NCBI RefSeq assembly: GCF_002217755.1
Contig: NZ_BCFL01000016.1
Coordinates: 62,001-126,000 of the forward strand
DNA length: 64,000 bases
Reading direction: 5' to 3'
Source of the DNA: Streptomyces hyaluromycini
Lineage (GTDB): Bacteria; Actinomycetota; Actinomycetes; Streptomycetales; Streptomycetaceae
The notes below the pieces were generated by a model that saw only the letters and a list, made by a program, of their open reading frames with translations, had not been told where the DNA came from and searched no databases. Of the stretch, positions 36,062 to 44,846 are shown one piece after another; positions within the stretch are counted from its first letter, which is position 1, and each line of letters starts with the position of its first letter. The translations under genes and the position numbers were made by a program.

Positions 36062-37765
36062 ATGACGACCCAGTGGAACGCCGAAGAGGGGCGCATCGAG
36101 ACCACCGCCCGCGGCCGTGCCGTGCTCTCCCAGCCCCGCCTCAACCGGGGCACCGCCTTCACCCCGGAGGAGCGGCGGTCGCTGGGTCTGGTGGGTCTGG
36201 TGCCGCCGGCGGTGCTGACCCTGGAGCAGCAGGCCGAGCGGGCGTACCGGCAGTACGCGGTGCAGCCGACCGATCTGGCCAAGAACGTCAACCTCACCGC
36301 GCTGCACGACCGCAACCAGGTGCTCTTCTACCGCCTGCTCTGCGACCACCTCGACGAGATGCTGCCCATCGTCTACACCCCCACCGTCGGCAAGGCGATC
36401 CAGCACTACAGCAACGAGTACCGGCGCCCGGCCGGCGTGTACCTGTCGGTGCACGCCCCCGAGGAGATCGAGGGCGCGCTGACGGCCTCCGGTCTGGGCC
36501 CCGACGACGTCGACCTGATCGTCGCCACGGACGGCGAGGCGATCCTCGGCATCGGCGACTGGGGCGTGGGCGGCATCGACATCTCGGTGGGCAAGCTCGC
36601 CGTCTACACCGCCGCGGCGGGCATCGACCCGAACCGCACCCTGGCGGTGATGCTGGACGTCGGCACCAACCGGCAGGAACTCCTCGACAACCCGCTCTAC
36701 CTCGGCAACCGGCACCCGCGCGTGGACCGGGAGACGTACGACGCCTTCATCGACGCCTACGTCACCACCGCCCGCCGGCTCTTCCCGACCGCCCTGCTGC
36801 ACTGGGAGGACTTCGGGCCCGCCAACGCCCGCCGCATCCTGGAGCGTTACCGCCCGACCGAGTTCACCTTCAACGACGACGTCCAGGGCACCGGTGCCGT
36901 CAACCTCGCCGCCGTGCTCTCCGGGGTGAAGGCGAGCGGGATCCGGCTGCGCGACCACCGGGTCGTGATCTTCGGCGCGGGCACCGCCGGTATCGGCATC
37001 GCCGACCAGCTGCGGGACGCCATGGCCGCCGACGGGCTGACCGCCGAGGAGGCCACCGCCCGCATCTTCGGCGTCGACCGCTACGGCCTGCTCACCGAGG
37101 ACCAGCAGGACCTGCGCGACTTCCAGGTCCGCTACGCCCGCCCGGCCGCCGAGGTCGCCGACTGGCGGCGGGACGAGAAGGTGGGCGGCATCGCGCTGGC
37201 CGAGGTGGTCGAGCGGGTCCGGCCGACGGTCCTGATCGGCACCTCCGGACAGGGCGGCTCCTTCACCGAGGAGATCGTCCGCACGATGGCCGCCCACACC
37301 GAGCGCCCGATCATCCTGCCGATGTCCAACCCGACGGACCTGGCCGAGGCGGTCCCCGCGGACCTGCTGGCCTGGACCGAGGGCCGGGCCCTGATCGCCA
37401 CGGGCAGCCCGTTCCGCCCGGTCGAGCAGGACGGGGTCCGGTACCTGATCGGGCAGGCCAACAACGCGCTGGTCTTCCCCGGCCTCGGCCTTGGCGCGAT
37501 CGTCGCCCGGGCCACCCGGGTCACCGACGGCATGCTGGTCGCGGCCGCGCACGCCGTCGCCGGGCAGACGGACACCGACGGCCCCGGCGCGCCGATCCTG
37601 CCCCTCACCGACCAGCTGCGCGAGACCTCGGTGGCGGTCGCGGTGGCGGTGGCCCGTGCCGCGGCCGCCGACGGGGTGGCCGGCACGACCGTCGACGACT
37701 CCGTCGAGAAGCGGGTCAGGGCCGCCATGTGGCAGCCGGTGTACCCGCCGGTCAAGGCCGTCTGA
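36062..37765 (+). CDS. NAD-dependent malic enzyme (oxaloacetate-decarboxylating)
   Basis: Converts malate to pyruvate, CO2 and NADH. 567 residues, matching the long SfcA/MaeA type. The catalytic Tyr lies in LPIVYTPTVG, the Lys region in GGIDISVGKLAVY, the metal site in HWEDFGPANA and NDDVQGTGAV, and the NAD motif FGAGTAGIGIAD follows. AAGGAG is 8 bases before the ATG. The C4-dicarboxylate flux fits the neighbouring LysR and MHS-type carrier (inference). Confidence 0.94.
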   Translation: MTTQWNAEEGRIETTARGRAVLSQPRLNRGTAFTPEERRSLGLVGLVPPAVLTLEQQAERAYRQYAVQPTDLAKNVNLTALHDRNQVLFYRLLCDHLDEMLPIVYTPTVGKAIQHYSNEYRRPAGVYLSVHAPEEIEGALTASGLGPDDVDLIVATDGEAILGIGDWGVGGIDISVGKLAVYTAAAGIDPNRTLAVMLDVGTNRQELLDNPLYLGNRHPRVDRETYDAFIDAYVTTARRLFPTALLHWEDFGPANARRILERYRPTEFTFNDDVQGTGAVNLAAVLSGVKASGIRLRDHRVVIFGAGTAGIGIADQLRDAMAADGLTAEEATARIFGVDRYGLLTEDQQDLRDFQVRYARPAAEVADWRRDEKVGGIALAEVVERVRPTVLIGTSGQGGSFTEEIVRTMAAHTERPIILPMSNPTDLAEAVPADLLAWTEGRALIATGSPFRPVEQDGVRYLIGQANNALVFPGLGLGAIVARATRVTDGMLVAAAHAVAGQTDTDGPGAPILPLTDQLRETSVAVAVAVARAAAADGVAGTTVDDSVEKRVRAAMWQPVYPPVKAV

Positions 37766-37801
37766 CCGGCCGGGACGCCGGGCGGCTCGCCGCCCCCGGG
37801 G

Positions 37802-37838
37802 CGACTCCCGGGGCGGGCGGCCACCGCCCCGGGAGTCG
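37802..37838 (+). terminator. Hairpin after malic enzyme
   Basis: A perfect 15-bp stem (37802-37816 with 37824-37838) and a 7-base loop, 37 bases after the stop. Confidence 0.8.
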
Positions 37839-37893
37839 TCCATGTCCCCGGCGCCTTGATACGGCCCGTCCCATGCGGTACGAGAATGGGAGC

Positions 37894-38796
37894 ATGGATC
37901 TCCAGGTGCTCCGCTCCTTCCAGGCCGTGGCCGAGGGCATGACGGTCACGGAGGCCGCGGCCGCCGCCCACATCACCCAGCCCGCCCTCTCCCGGGCCCT
38001 GAACCGGCTGGAGAGCGAGGTCGGCGCGGAACTCCTCCAGCGGGTCGGCCGGGTACTGCGACTCACCCCGGCCGGGCGGGTGTTCAAGGAGTACGTCGAC
38101 GCCGTGCTCGACAGTTACGACCGGGGGCGGCGGGCCGTCGCCGAGGTCGTCGACCCCGACGCGGGCGTGGTCTCGCTGGCCTTCCTGCACACCCTGGGCA
38201 CCTGGCTCGTGCCGAGGCTGGTCACCGGGTTCCGGCAGCGCTTCGCCGCCGTGCGGTTCGAACTGCACCAGGCGGACGAGAACGGCCTCGCCCAGCACCT
38301 CCTGGACGCCACCGCGGACCTGATCATCACCGGCAGGGACCCCGGCCACCCGCTGATCACCTGGCGCCGGCTCCTGGTCGAGCCCCTCTGGCTCGCCGTC
38401 CCGGCCCGCCACCGCCTCGCACAGCGCCGGCGCGTCCGGCTGGCCGAGGTCGCGGACGAGCAGTTCATCGTGCTCAAGCCCGGCTACGGCCTGCGCAGCG
38501 TCACCGAGACCCTGTGCCGCCAGGCCGGGTTCAGCCCGCTCGTCGGTTTCGAGGGCGAGGAGGTGGAGACCCTGCGCGGCCTGGTCGCGTCCGGTCTCGG
38601 CGTCTCCCTGATCCCGGCCGCGCCGGACGCCACCACGGATCCGGAGACCAACCCGGACCTCCCCGTCCGCTATCTCGGACTCACCGATGTGCAGGCCGTC
38701 CGGGACATCGGCATCGCCTGGCCGGCCTCCCGCACCCTGCCCCCGGCCTCCCGCCGCTTCATGGACCACGCCCTGAACGCCGCGGCCCAGCCCTGA
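37894..38796 (+). CDS. LysR-family transcriptional regulator
   Basis: 300 residues. The N-terminal HTH has TEAAAAAHITQPALSRALNRLE; the C-terminal type-2 binding-protein domain covers about 90-295 with GLVASGLGVSLIPA. An ATG at 37873 in the same frame is an alternative. It lies between malic enzyme and an MFS carrier and may respond to an organic acid, though no operator was identified. Confidence 0.92.
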   Translation: MDLQVLRSFQAVAEGMTVTEAAAAAHITQPALSRALNRLESEVGAELLQRVGRVLRLTPAGRVFKEYVDAVLDSYDRGRRAVAEVVDPDAGVVSLAFLHTLGTWLVPRLVTGFRQRFAAVRFELHQADENGLAQHLLDATADLIITGRDPGHPLITWRRLLVEPLWLAVPARHRLAQRRRVRLAEVADEQFIVLKPGYGLRSVTETLCRQAGFSPLVGFEGEEVETLRGLVASGLGVSLIPAAPDATTDPETNPDLPVRYLGLTDVQAVRDIGIAWPASRTLPPASRRFMDHALNAAAQP

Positions 38797-39223
38797 CGGA
38801 ACACGGTTCCACCGATACCGGAACCGGCACGCCCGGATCACCGGCGCCATCTCACCGCCGACGGCCGCTTCCCCGCCCGGGGCTCCTCCGGCGACGCTCG
38901 GGGCTCCTCCGGCGACGCCCGGGGCTCCCCCGGCGACGCCCGGAACGGAGCGGCCCCGGCGGCCGGGGCGGGTGCGGTCCGTTCGCCGTCGTCTTCGAAC
39001 GTCGTGCCCGGAGGGTAGACGAGCCGACCTATGTTGGTCAGAATCTCGACGCGGGCAAAAAAGATGCCCCACATTCCGGGGTCGGCCGTCAGGAGGCCGA
39101 CACCAGTCCCTCGCCGCTCCGCGCTGCGAGCCCCCGCGCACGACGGGCACTCCCGTCACCCGCCACCGATGTCACATCCGCTTCGGGCTGATCCGCCTCA
39201 GCGCCGGCAAGGGAGCTCACGAC
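38797..39223. other. Intergenic region with a 21-bp triple repeat
   Basis: 427 bases without a convincing gene. Three head-to-tail 21-bp copies of GGGGCTCCTCCGGCGACGCYC occupy 38879-38941. A short AT-rich patch with AAAAAAG near 39058-39064 stands out. A - strand frame (39074 to 38838) reads through the repeat as RASPEEP units but lacks a ribosome site and normal codon use. Confidence 0.5.
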
Positions 39224-40615
39224 ATGCAGGCCGCTTCTCCCCACCAGACGACACACGCACCCGGGCAACTGCGCCGGGCGGTGACCTCCAGCTTCCTGGG
39301 CAGCGTCATCGAGTACTACGACTTCCTGCTGTACTCCACCGCCGCGGCGGTGGTCTTCCCGCACGTCTTCTTCTCCGACCTCGGCCCCACGGCCGCCACC
39401 CTCGCCAGCTTCACCACCTTCGCCACCGGCTACCTGGCCAGGCCACTGGGCGGAATCGTCTTCGGGCACTTCGGGGACCGGCTCGGCCGCAAGCGCATGC
39501 TCGTGGTGACGATGTCCCTCATGGGTGTCGCCAGCTTCCTCATCGGCGTCCTGCCCACCTACGGCCAGGCCGGCACACTGGCGCCGGTCTGCCTGCTGCT
39601 CCTGCGCATCGTCCAGGGCGTGGCGGTGGGCGGCGAGTGGGGCGGTGCCGTGCTCCTGTCCGCCGAGCACGCGACCGGACGGCGCGGGCTGTGGGCGAGC
39701 TTCACCAACGCCGGGGCCCCCTTCGGCATGGCGGTCTCCACGGTGGCCATGTCGGCGACGTCCGCCGCGGTCGGCGAGGACGCCTTCCTCTCCTGGGGCT
39801 GGCGCATCCCCTTCCTGCTCAGCGTGGTGCTGCTGGCCATAGGCCTGTTCATCCGGGTGCGGGTGACCGAGACACCGGTGTTCGCCCGGGCGGAGCGGGA
39901 GCAGAAGACGCGGGCGTCGGCACCACGCCGGCCGCTCCCCCTGTGGGACGTGCTGCGCCATCACCCCCGGGTGCTGCTGCTGGGCATCGGGGTCGGCCTG
40001 TCCGCGTTCGTCTTCCAGGGCACGGTGACCACGTACCTCATCTCCTACGCGGTGCAGGGCGGATTCCCCCGGCAGACGGTGCTCAACAGCCTGACGGTGT
40101 CCTCCACGCTGGCGGTGGCCGGCATCATCGGCTGGTCGGCGCTGTCCGACCGGCGGGGCCGGCGTCCGGTGGTCATGGCGGGCGCGGTGGCCGTGGGCGC
40201 CTACGCCTTCGCGCTGTTCCCGCTGGTCGACACCGGCAGCACCGGGCTGCTCGTACTGGCGCTGGTGCTCGGGCAGTCGCTGGTCCACCCGATGATGTAC
40301 GGCCCGCTCGCCGCGCTGTACACGGAGCTCTTCTCCACCCGGAGCCGCTACACCGGCGCTTCCCTCGGCTACCAGATCGCGGGGCTGGGGGCCGGCTTCG
40401 CCCCGCTGATCTTCACCGAGGTACAGGCCGACACCGGTTCCGGGGCGACGCTGCTCATCTCGGCGATCATCGCCGGGTTCTGCCTGCTGACGGTGGTGTG
40501 CCTGGCCCTGCTCGGCGAGACCAGCCGCACCGATCTCACGGGCACGGGCGCGGACGCGGGCGCCCAGGCACACCTGCCCGCCGACGGCCGGCCGGAGACC
40601 GCCCAGGCGTCATGA
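39224..40615 (+). CDS. MFS transporter, metabolite:H+ symporter (MHS) type
   Basis: 463 residues, 12 predicted membrane helices. Loop 2-3 has the MFS motif GHFGDRLGRKRML, and the start SSFLGSVIEYYDFLLY is typical of MHS carriers such as those for citrate, shikimate or 2-oxoglutarate. AAGGGAG is 8 bases before the ATG. The substrate is probably an organic acid. The stop overlaps the convergent DUF3291 gene by six bases. Confidence 0.92.
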   Translation: MQAASPHQTTHAPGQLRRAVTSSFLGSVIEYYDFLLYSTAAAVVFPHVFFSDLGPTAATLASFTTFATGYLARPLGGIVFGHFGDRLGRKRMLVVTMSLMGVASFLIGVLPTYGQAGTLAPVCLLLLRIVQGVAVGGEWGGAVLLSAEHATGRRGLWASFTNAGAPFGMAVSTVAMSATSAAVGEDAFLSWGWRIPFLLSVVLLAIGLFIRVRVTETPVFARAEREQKTRASAPRRPLPLWDVLRHHPRVLLLGIGVGLSAFVFQGTVTTYLISYAVQGGFPRQTVLNSLTVSSTLAVAGIIGWSALSDRRGRRPVVMAGAVAVGAYAFALFPLVDTGSTGLLVLALVLGQSLVHPMMYGPLAALYTELFSTRSRYTGASLGYQIAGLGAGFAPLIFTEVQADTGSGATLLISAIIAGFCLLTVVCLALLGETSRTDLTGTGADAGAQAHLPADGRPETAQAS

Positions 40616-41125
40616 CCCGTGACGGCCGACGGGGTGCGCTCCGAGGGCGGCCCCGTCGGCGGAGGCCTCGTCGGCGGAGTAGAAGGAGGCGAAGGTGAAC
40701 GCGCGTGCCGACGGTCCGTGCGCGCGCAGGTCCGCGAGCCGTTCCAGGGCCTCGCCGGTGGTCGGGAGATGACCGGCGGGGACCCACCAGAGCACCAGAT
40801 GCGCCTCGATGTGCCGCTCGAACCATTCGCGCCGCCGCCGCATCACGTCCAGGTGCTCACTGCGGTAGGTGAAGCCCCACAGCGCCTCCTGGGTCTCCCA
40901 CACCGACAGGTTGACGATGACGTCCTCGCCCGCCGGACGCAGGGCGGTGGCGTCGTCCGCCCCCTCCTCCACGAGCCGCCACACGAAGCCGGGCGCGTCG
41001 TCGGCAGCGGCGTTGACCGTGTCGAGCATCTCGACGAACGGCGCCATGCGCGGGTCGTCGAGGGGGAAACGGAGTGTGGCGACATTTAACTGGACGAGGT
41101 GGGCGTCGTACCCGGATGCGGTCAT
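40610..41125 (-). CDS. DUF3291 family protein
   Basis: 171 residues; a single dimeric alpha/beta-barrel-like domain (HLVQLNVATLRFP, LSVWETQEALWGFTYRSEH, LVLWWVPAGHLPT) covers nearly all. DUF3291 resembles antibiotic-biosynthesis monooxygenase folds, but no function is established. It follows the SufR-like regulator on the same strand by 31 bases and is probably co-transcribed and controlled by it. Confidence 0.85.
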   Translation of the reverse strand: MTASGYDAHLVQLNVATLRFPLDDPRMAPFVEMLDTVNAAADDAPGFVWRLVEEGADDATALRPAGEDVIVNLSVWETQEALWGFTYRSEHLDVMRRRREWFERHIEAHLVLWWVPAGHLPTTGEALERLADLRAHGPSARAFTFASFYSADEASADGAALGAHPVGRHGS

Positions 41126-41156
41126 GACCCCATACCAGCACGCCCGTTCTTCTATG

Positions 41157-41864
41157 TCAATCTTCGTTGTTTTTAGAAGACTCCAGCACCACGCAGCACT
41201 CGCCCGGCCGGGCGTCCATCCGGGCCCGCACGGGACCGCCGGTGCCGAGCAGCCCCTCCAGCAGCGCGAGGTTCATGCCGCAGACCAGCGGCGGGAAGCG
41301 TTCGGCGACGGCATGGAAGGGGCAGTTGCGCATCCGGACGACGGGCGCGGCGGCCCCGGTCGCCCCCTCGGCGGCTTCGGCGGCTTCGGCGGCTTCGGCG
41401 GCTTCCAGGTGCGGTTCGTAACCGCGGGCCGCGAGCATCTCCATGGCCTCGCCGAGACCGCCGCAGGGCGCCGCCGAGCCGCGCAGGGCCTCGCCGCGGC
41501 GGCGCGCGGCCGCGCAGAGCCCGGCGTCCAGCCCGGCCTGCTCGGCGACTTCGGCGAGCAGTTCGGCGGCAGTGCGGTAGTCACGGGCGGGCAGTGACAC
41601 GCTCCGCTCGTCCCGCGACCGCGTGTACACCTTGGCGGGCCGGCCCGCACCCGGCCCCGAGCGCCCGGTCAGGCGGCGGCTGCCGGCGTCGAGCAGCCCG
41701 GCCTCGGCCAGCCTGTCCAGGTGGTGCGCGGCGAGCGTGCGCGCCACCCCGGTCGCCTCCGCGGCCTCGTTGCGGCCGACCTCGCGGCCCTGCGCCGCCA
41801 CGTACTCGTACAGCCGGCGGCGCACCGGATCCTGCAACGCCGCGATCGCGTCGATGTCGTTCAC
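41157..41864 (-). CDS. ArsR/SufR-like regulator with Fe-S cysteine motif
   Basis: 235 residues. The N-terminal winged helix is VARTLAAHHLDRLAEAGLL. The C-terminal cysteines C181 (RNCPF), C195 (LVCGM) and C223/C224 match the spacing of SufR-type Fe-S-sensing repressors. An Ala-Glu repeat at about 155-166 comes from a 9-bp tandem repeat (41372-41407). GTG 41864 lies 7 bases after TAGAAT, a -10, with no ribosome site, so the mRNA is probably leaderless. It may sense Fe-S status, NO or redox state and control itself and DUF3291 (inference). Confidence 0.85.
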   Translation of the reverse strand: MNDIDAIAALQDPVRRRLYEYVAAQGREVGRNEAAEATGVARTLAAHHLDRLAEAGLLDAGSRRLTGRSGPGAGRPAKVYTRSRDERSVSLPARDYRTAAELLAEVAEQAGLDAGLCAAARRRGEALRGSAAPCGGLGEAMEMLAARGYEPHLEAAEAAEAAEAAEGATGAAAPVVRMRNCPFHAVAERFPPLVCGMNLALLEGLLGTGGPVRARMDARPGECCVVLESSKNNED

Positions 41865-42084
41865 CCGACCATTCTAGGAACAACGCAGGTTGGAGATAGA
41901 AGGCCCGGACGCACGGGAAAATGATGGTCCGGATGACGGGAAATTGATGGATTCGAGGGCTTCACCAAATCCCCCCGCGAACCTAGCGTTGCGAGCACGC
42001 GAACGGCCTGGCCGTTGGCCGTGCGAGACCGATCGGCGCGTCCGCCACGGCCGCGTTCTGACGGTTTCCCGAACGGAGAGGGCG
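41865..42084. other. Intergenic region upstream of the SufR-like gene
   Basis: Contains the leaderless promoter of the regulator (TAGAAT on the - strand at 41877-41872). The next 200 bases are less GC-rich than the surroundings and hold no recognisable gene. Confidence 0.4.
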
Positions 42085-42250
42085 ATGACGCCCGTGGAGT
42101 TGCTGATCGGCGGTCGGTGGCAGACGGCCCGGGAGCCGGGCGGTCCCGCGAGGTCACGTCCCCGTTCGACGGTCCTGCGGTTCGACGGCGGGCACGGTGG
42201 CGCTCACCGGAGCCGCGGCGCGGCGCCGTACCGCGGCCGGGGCCGCCCGT
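42085..42250 (+). pseudogene. Aldehyde dehydrogenase N-terminal remnant
   Basis: Three successive frames give consecutive pieces of an ALDH N-terminus: MTPVELLIGGRWQTARE from 42085, then SREVTSPFDG from 42144, then VALTGAAAR from 42197. Frameshifts separate them and the rest of the gene is missing. It sits directly before the inositol cluster, where semialdehyde dehydrogenases are common. Confidence 0.65.
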
Positions 42251-42329
42251 TCCACCCGGATGCCGTTCTCACCCGCCGCCCGACGGCCGCGGTCGCCCAC
42301 TCCCACTGGAACCACCGAAAGGCCACGGC

Positions 42330-43217
42330 ATGACCACCCCACAGCTGAACCGGATCGCCGGCGCGCCCATCTCCTGGGGCGTGTGCGAAGTGCCCGGCTG
42401 GGGCTACCAGTTGACGCCCGAGCGGGTACTGAAGGAGATGCGCGAGGTCGGCCTGGCCGCCACCGAGTTCGGCCCCGACGGCTTCCTGCCCGCCGCCCCG
42501 GAGGCGATGGCCCGCGTCCTCGCCGACCACGACCTGCACGCCGTCGGCGGCTTCACCCCGCTGCTGCTGCACGCGCCCGGCCACGACCCGCTGCCCGAGG
42601 CCGAACAGCTCCTGGCGGGCTACGACGCCTCCAAGGCCGAGGTCCTCGTCCTGTCCGCCGTCACCGGCCAGGACGGCTACGACTCCCGCCCCGAACTCGA
42701 CGCCGACGGCTGGAAACTGCTCCTCTCCAACCTCGACCGGCTCACCGCACTGGCCGCCGAACGCGGAGTGCGCGCCGTCCTGCACCCGCACGTCGGCACG
42801 ATGATCGAGAACGGCGACGAGGTCCGCCGGGTCCTGGAGCACTCGTCGATCTCTCTCTGCCTCGACACCGGCCACCTCCTCATCGGCGGCACCGACCCCG
42901 CCGAACTGACCCGGCAGGCCCCCGAGCGGATCGCCCACACCCACATGAAGGACGTGGACGCCTCCCTCGCCGCCAAGGTCCAGTCCGGCCGCCTCACCTA
43001 CACCGACGCCGTCCGCGCCGGCATGTACCGCCCGCTGGGCGCCGGCGACGTCGACGTCCAGGCGATCGTCACCCACCTCACCGCCCGCGGCTACGACGGC
43101 TGGTACGTCCTGGAACAGGACACCATCCTCACCGAAGAACCCCAGGACAAGGGCCCGGTCGAGGACGTCTGGGCCAGCGCCGAACATCTGCGTTCGGCAC
43201 TGCGGAACGCCGCGTAG
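42330..43217 (+). CDS. TIM-barrel sugar isomerase/dehydratase, IolE-like
   Basis: 295 residues of the AP-endonuclease-2/xylose-isomerase-like TIM barrel. Metal ligands are probably in HPHVGTMIE, CLDTGHLLIGG and HTHMKDVD. The start APISWGVCEVPGWG is typical of inosose dehydratases (2-keto-myo-inositol to 3D-trihydroxycyclohexanedione). AAAGG lies 8 bases before the ATG. The iolC, iolB, iolD and iolA genes follow, so IolE is the best call; an IolI-type isomerase is possible. Confidence 0.82.
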   Translation: MTTPQLNRIAGAPISWGVCEVPGWGYQLTPERVLKEMREVGLAATEFGPDGFLPAAPEAMARVLADHDLHAVGGFTPLLLHAPGHDPLPEAEQLLAGYDASKAEVLVLSAVTGQDGYDSRPELDADGWKLLLSNLDRLTALAAERGVRAVLHPHVGTMIENGDEVRRVLEHSSISLCLDTGHLLIGGTDPAELTRQAPERIAHTHMKDVDASLAAKVQSGRLTYTDAVRAGMYRPLGAGDVDVQAIVTHLTARGYDGWYVLEQDTILTEEPQDKGPVEDVWASAEHLRSALRNAA

Positions 43218-43339
43218 CCGCCGGCCGCGCAGAGACCGCCGTCCGGCCAGGGCCGGGGCGATCCGCCCCGGCCCATTTCCGTGCCCGCCTTGCGCCACAG
43301 GGCGGTTGGCGACGGAAGGGCGGCTCGGTCCGGGCCGCC

Positions 43340-43490
43340 GAAGAAGGTCCGGACCCAGTCGATGACCGAGCCGGTCACCGCCCCGCCGCGGTCGGACAGC
43401 AGGAAGACGACGAAGCCGGCGATCTCGTCGACCTGGCCAGCCGGCCTGCCCGCGGGCCGGGCCGCGGTGACCTGCTCCCGCCACCCGTCA
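43340..43490 (-). pseudogene. SDR C-terminal remnant
   Basis: The - strand reads QVDEIAGFVVFLLSDRGG, then AVTGSVIDWVRTF, a clear short-chain dehydrogenase C-terminus. There is no Rossmann N-terminal half; the frame runs out into Arg/Gly-rich sequence on both sides. Confidence 0.65.
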
Positions 43491-43504
43491 CCCGCGCCGT
43501 GAAA

Positions 43505-43665
43505 GACGGTGCGCGGTCTTCTCCGCCCACGACCTCGCCCACGACAACACCCGCCCGCTGCGCGAGCGCCGCCGGCCTGCGGTCCTCCACCACGACCTGC
43601 GCCACGCCTGCCCGACCGTGATGCGCGCCCGCCAGGCCCGGCCGGACGACGGGCCCGGCACTCCC
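43505..43665 (+). pseudogene. LacI-family regulator remnant
   Basis: The DNA aligns closely with 53105-53265, the effector domain of another LacI remnant, sharing CGCCCACGACCTCG and GGTCCTCCACCACGACCTGC. It has a deletion of about 12 bases plus frame changes that destroy the reading frame. No DNA-binding half is present. Confidence 0.65.
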
Positions 43666-43801
43666 CTCGGCGACAGGAACCGGCGACCGTGCCGACCCTG
43701 CGACACGGCCGGAGCCCTCCCTGTTCATGCGGGAGCGGATCGGCGAGTACACGGCCGTCTGGACATGACCCGCACGTCGGGAACGTCATAACGACATCCT
43801 A

Positions 43802-43830
43802 TTGACATGACATTTGACGGACGGCATCGT
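43802..43830 (+). promoter_or_regulatory. Candidate iolC promoter
   Basis: TTGACA (43802-43807) and CATCGT (43825-43830) are 17 bases apart, about 50 bases before the start codon. GACAT occurs three times around the -35 (43773-43815 region), which may be regulator half-sites. Confidence 0.4.
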
Positions 43831-43876
43831 ACTGGCTCGAAGGGCCGGGGTGTCCGGAGCGAAGGGAACCAGCGTG

Positions 43877-44842
43877 ATGCCGTACGACGTGCTGACCATG
43901 GGCCGGGTCGGAGTGGACGTGTATCCGCTCCAGACGGGAGTGGGGCTGGCGGAGGTCACCTCGTTCGGCAAGTACCTGGGCGGCAGCCCGACCAACGTCG
44001 CGGTCGCGGCGGCCCGGTACGGCCGCAGCGCGGCCGTGATCACGAAGACCGGCCGGGACCCCTTCGGCGACTTCGTCCGCACGGCCCTGTCCGGCTTCCA
44101 CGTCGACCCCCGCTTCGTCGGTACGTCGGAGATCGCGCCGACACCGGTGACGTTCTGCGAGATCTTTCCCCCGGACGACTTCCCGCTGTACTTCTACCGC
44201 CTCCCCAAGGCTCCCGACCTGGACATCCGGCCCGAAGAGCTGGACCTGGACGCGGTGCGCGAGGCGGCCGTGTTCTGGATGACCGGGACCGGGCTCAGCG
44301 AGGAGCCGAGCCGCTCGGCGACCCTGGCCGCCCTTCAGCACCGGGCCAAAGCCGGGATCACCGTCTTCGATCTCGACTGGCGGCCGATGTTCTGGACCGA
44401 CCCGGCCGCGGCCCGGTCCTTCTACACGGAGGCCCTGCGGCACACCACCGTCGCGGTCGGCAACCTCGACGAGTGCGAGGTCGCCACCGGCGAACGCGAC
44501 CCGCACGCGGCGGCCGAGGCGCTGCTCGCGGCCGGGGTGGAACTGGCCGTCGTCAAGCAGGGCCCCAAGGGGGTCCTGGCCATGGACCGGGACGGCTCGG
44601 TCACCGAGATCCCGCCCGTGCCCGTGGACGTGGTCAACGGGCTCGGTGCCGGTGACGCCTTCGGCGGCGCCCTGTGCCACGGCCTGCTGTCCGGCTGGGA
44701 CACCCCGCGCACGGTGGCCTTCGCCAACGCGGCCGGCGCCCTGGTGGCGGGCCGTCTGTCCTGCTCGGACGCCATGCCGACCCAGGCCGAGGTCGAGGCG
44801 AAGCTGCGCGGGACGACCGACGACTCCGAGCGAGAGGTGTGA
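43877..44842 (+). CDS. iolC: 5-dehydro-2-deoxygluconokinase
   Basis: Phosphorylates 2-deoxy-5-keto-gluconate in inositol catabolism. About 321 residues, PfkB/ribokinase fold. Substrate motif GKYLGGSPTNVAVAAARYG is near residue 35; the ATP/anion-hole motif is VVNGLGAGDAFGG, with catalytic Asp in GAGD. ATG 43877 follows AAGGGA by about 10 bases; a GTG three bases upstream and a TTG at 43814 are less likely. Confidence 0.92.
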   Translation: MPYDVLTMGRVGVDVYPLQTGVGLAEVTSFGKYLGGSPTNVAVAAARYGRSAAVITKTGRDPFGDFVRTALSGFHVDPRFVGTSEIAPTPVTFCEIFPPDDFPLYFYRLPKAPDLDIRPEELDLDAVREAAVFWMTGTGLSEEPSRSATLAALQHRAKAGITVFDLDWRPMFWTDPAAARSFYTEALRHTTVAVGNLDECEVATGERDPHAAAEALLAAGVELAVVKQGPKGVLAMDRDGSVTEIPPVPVDVVNGLGAGDAFGGALCHGLLSGWDTPRTVAFANAAGALVAGRLSCSDAMPTQAEVEAKLRGTTDDSEREV

Positions 44843-44846
44843 CGAC

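Noticed and set aside
35953..37893. Long open frame before the LysR start, overlapping malic enzyme
   Set aside because: Off-frame reading of the malic enzyme gene; the LysR homology begins only at 37894.
38838..39074. - strand reading frame of 78 codons with RASPEEP repeats
   Set aside because: It has no ribosome site and its composition follows the DNA repeat rather than Streptomyces codon bias; no homology is apparent.
41372..41407. Short tandem repeat (gcggcttcg units) as a possible CRISPR or satellite
   Set aside because: It is an in-frame Ala-Glu repeat within the SufR-like gene with no spacers.
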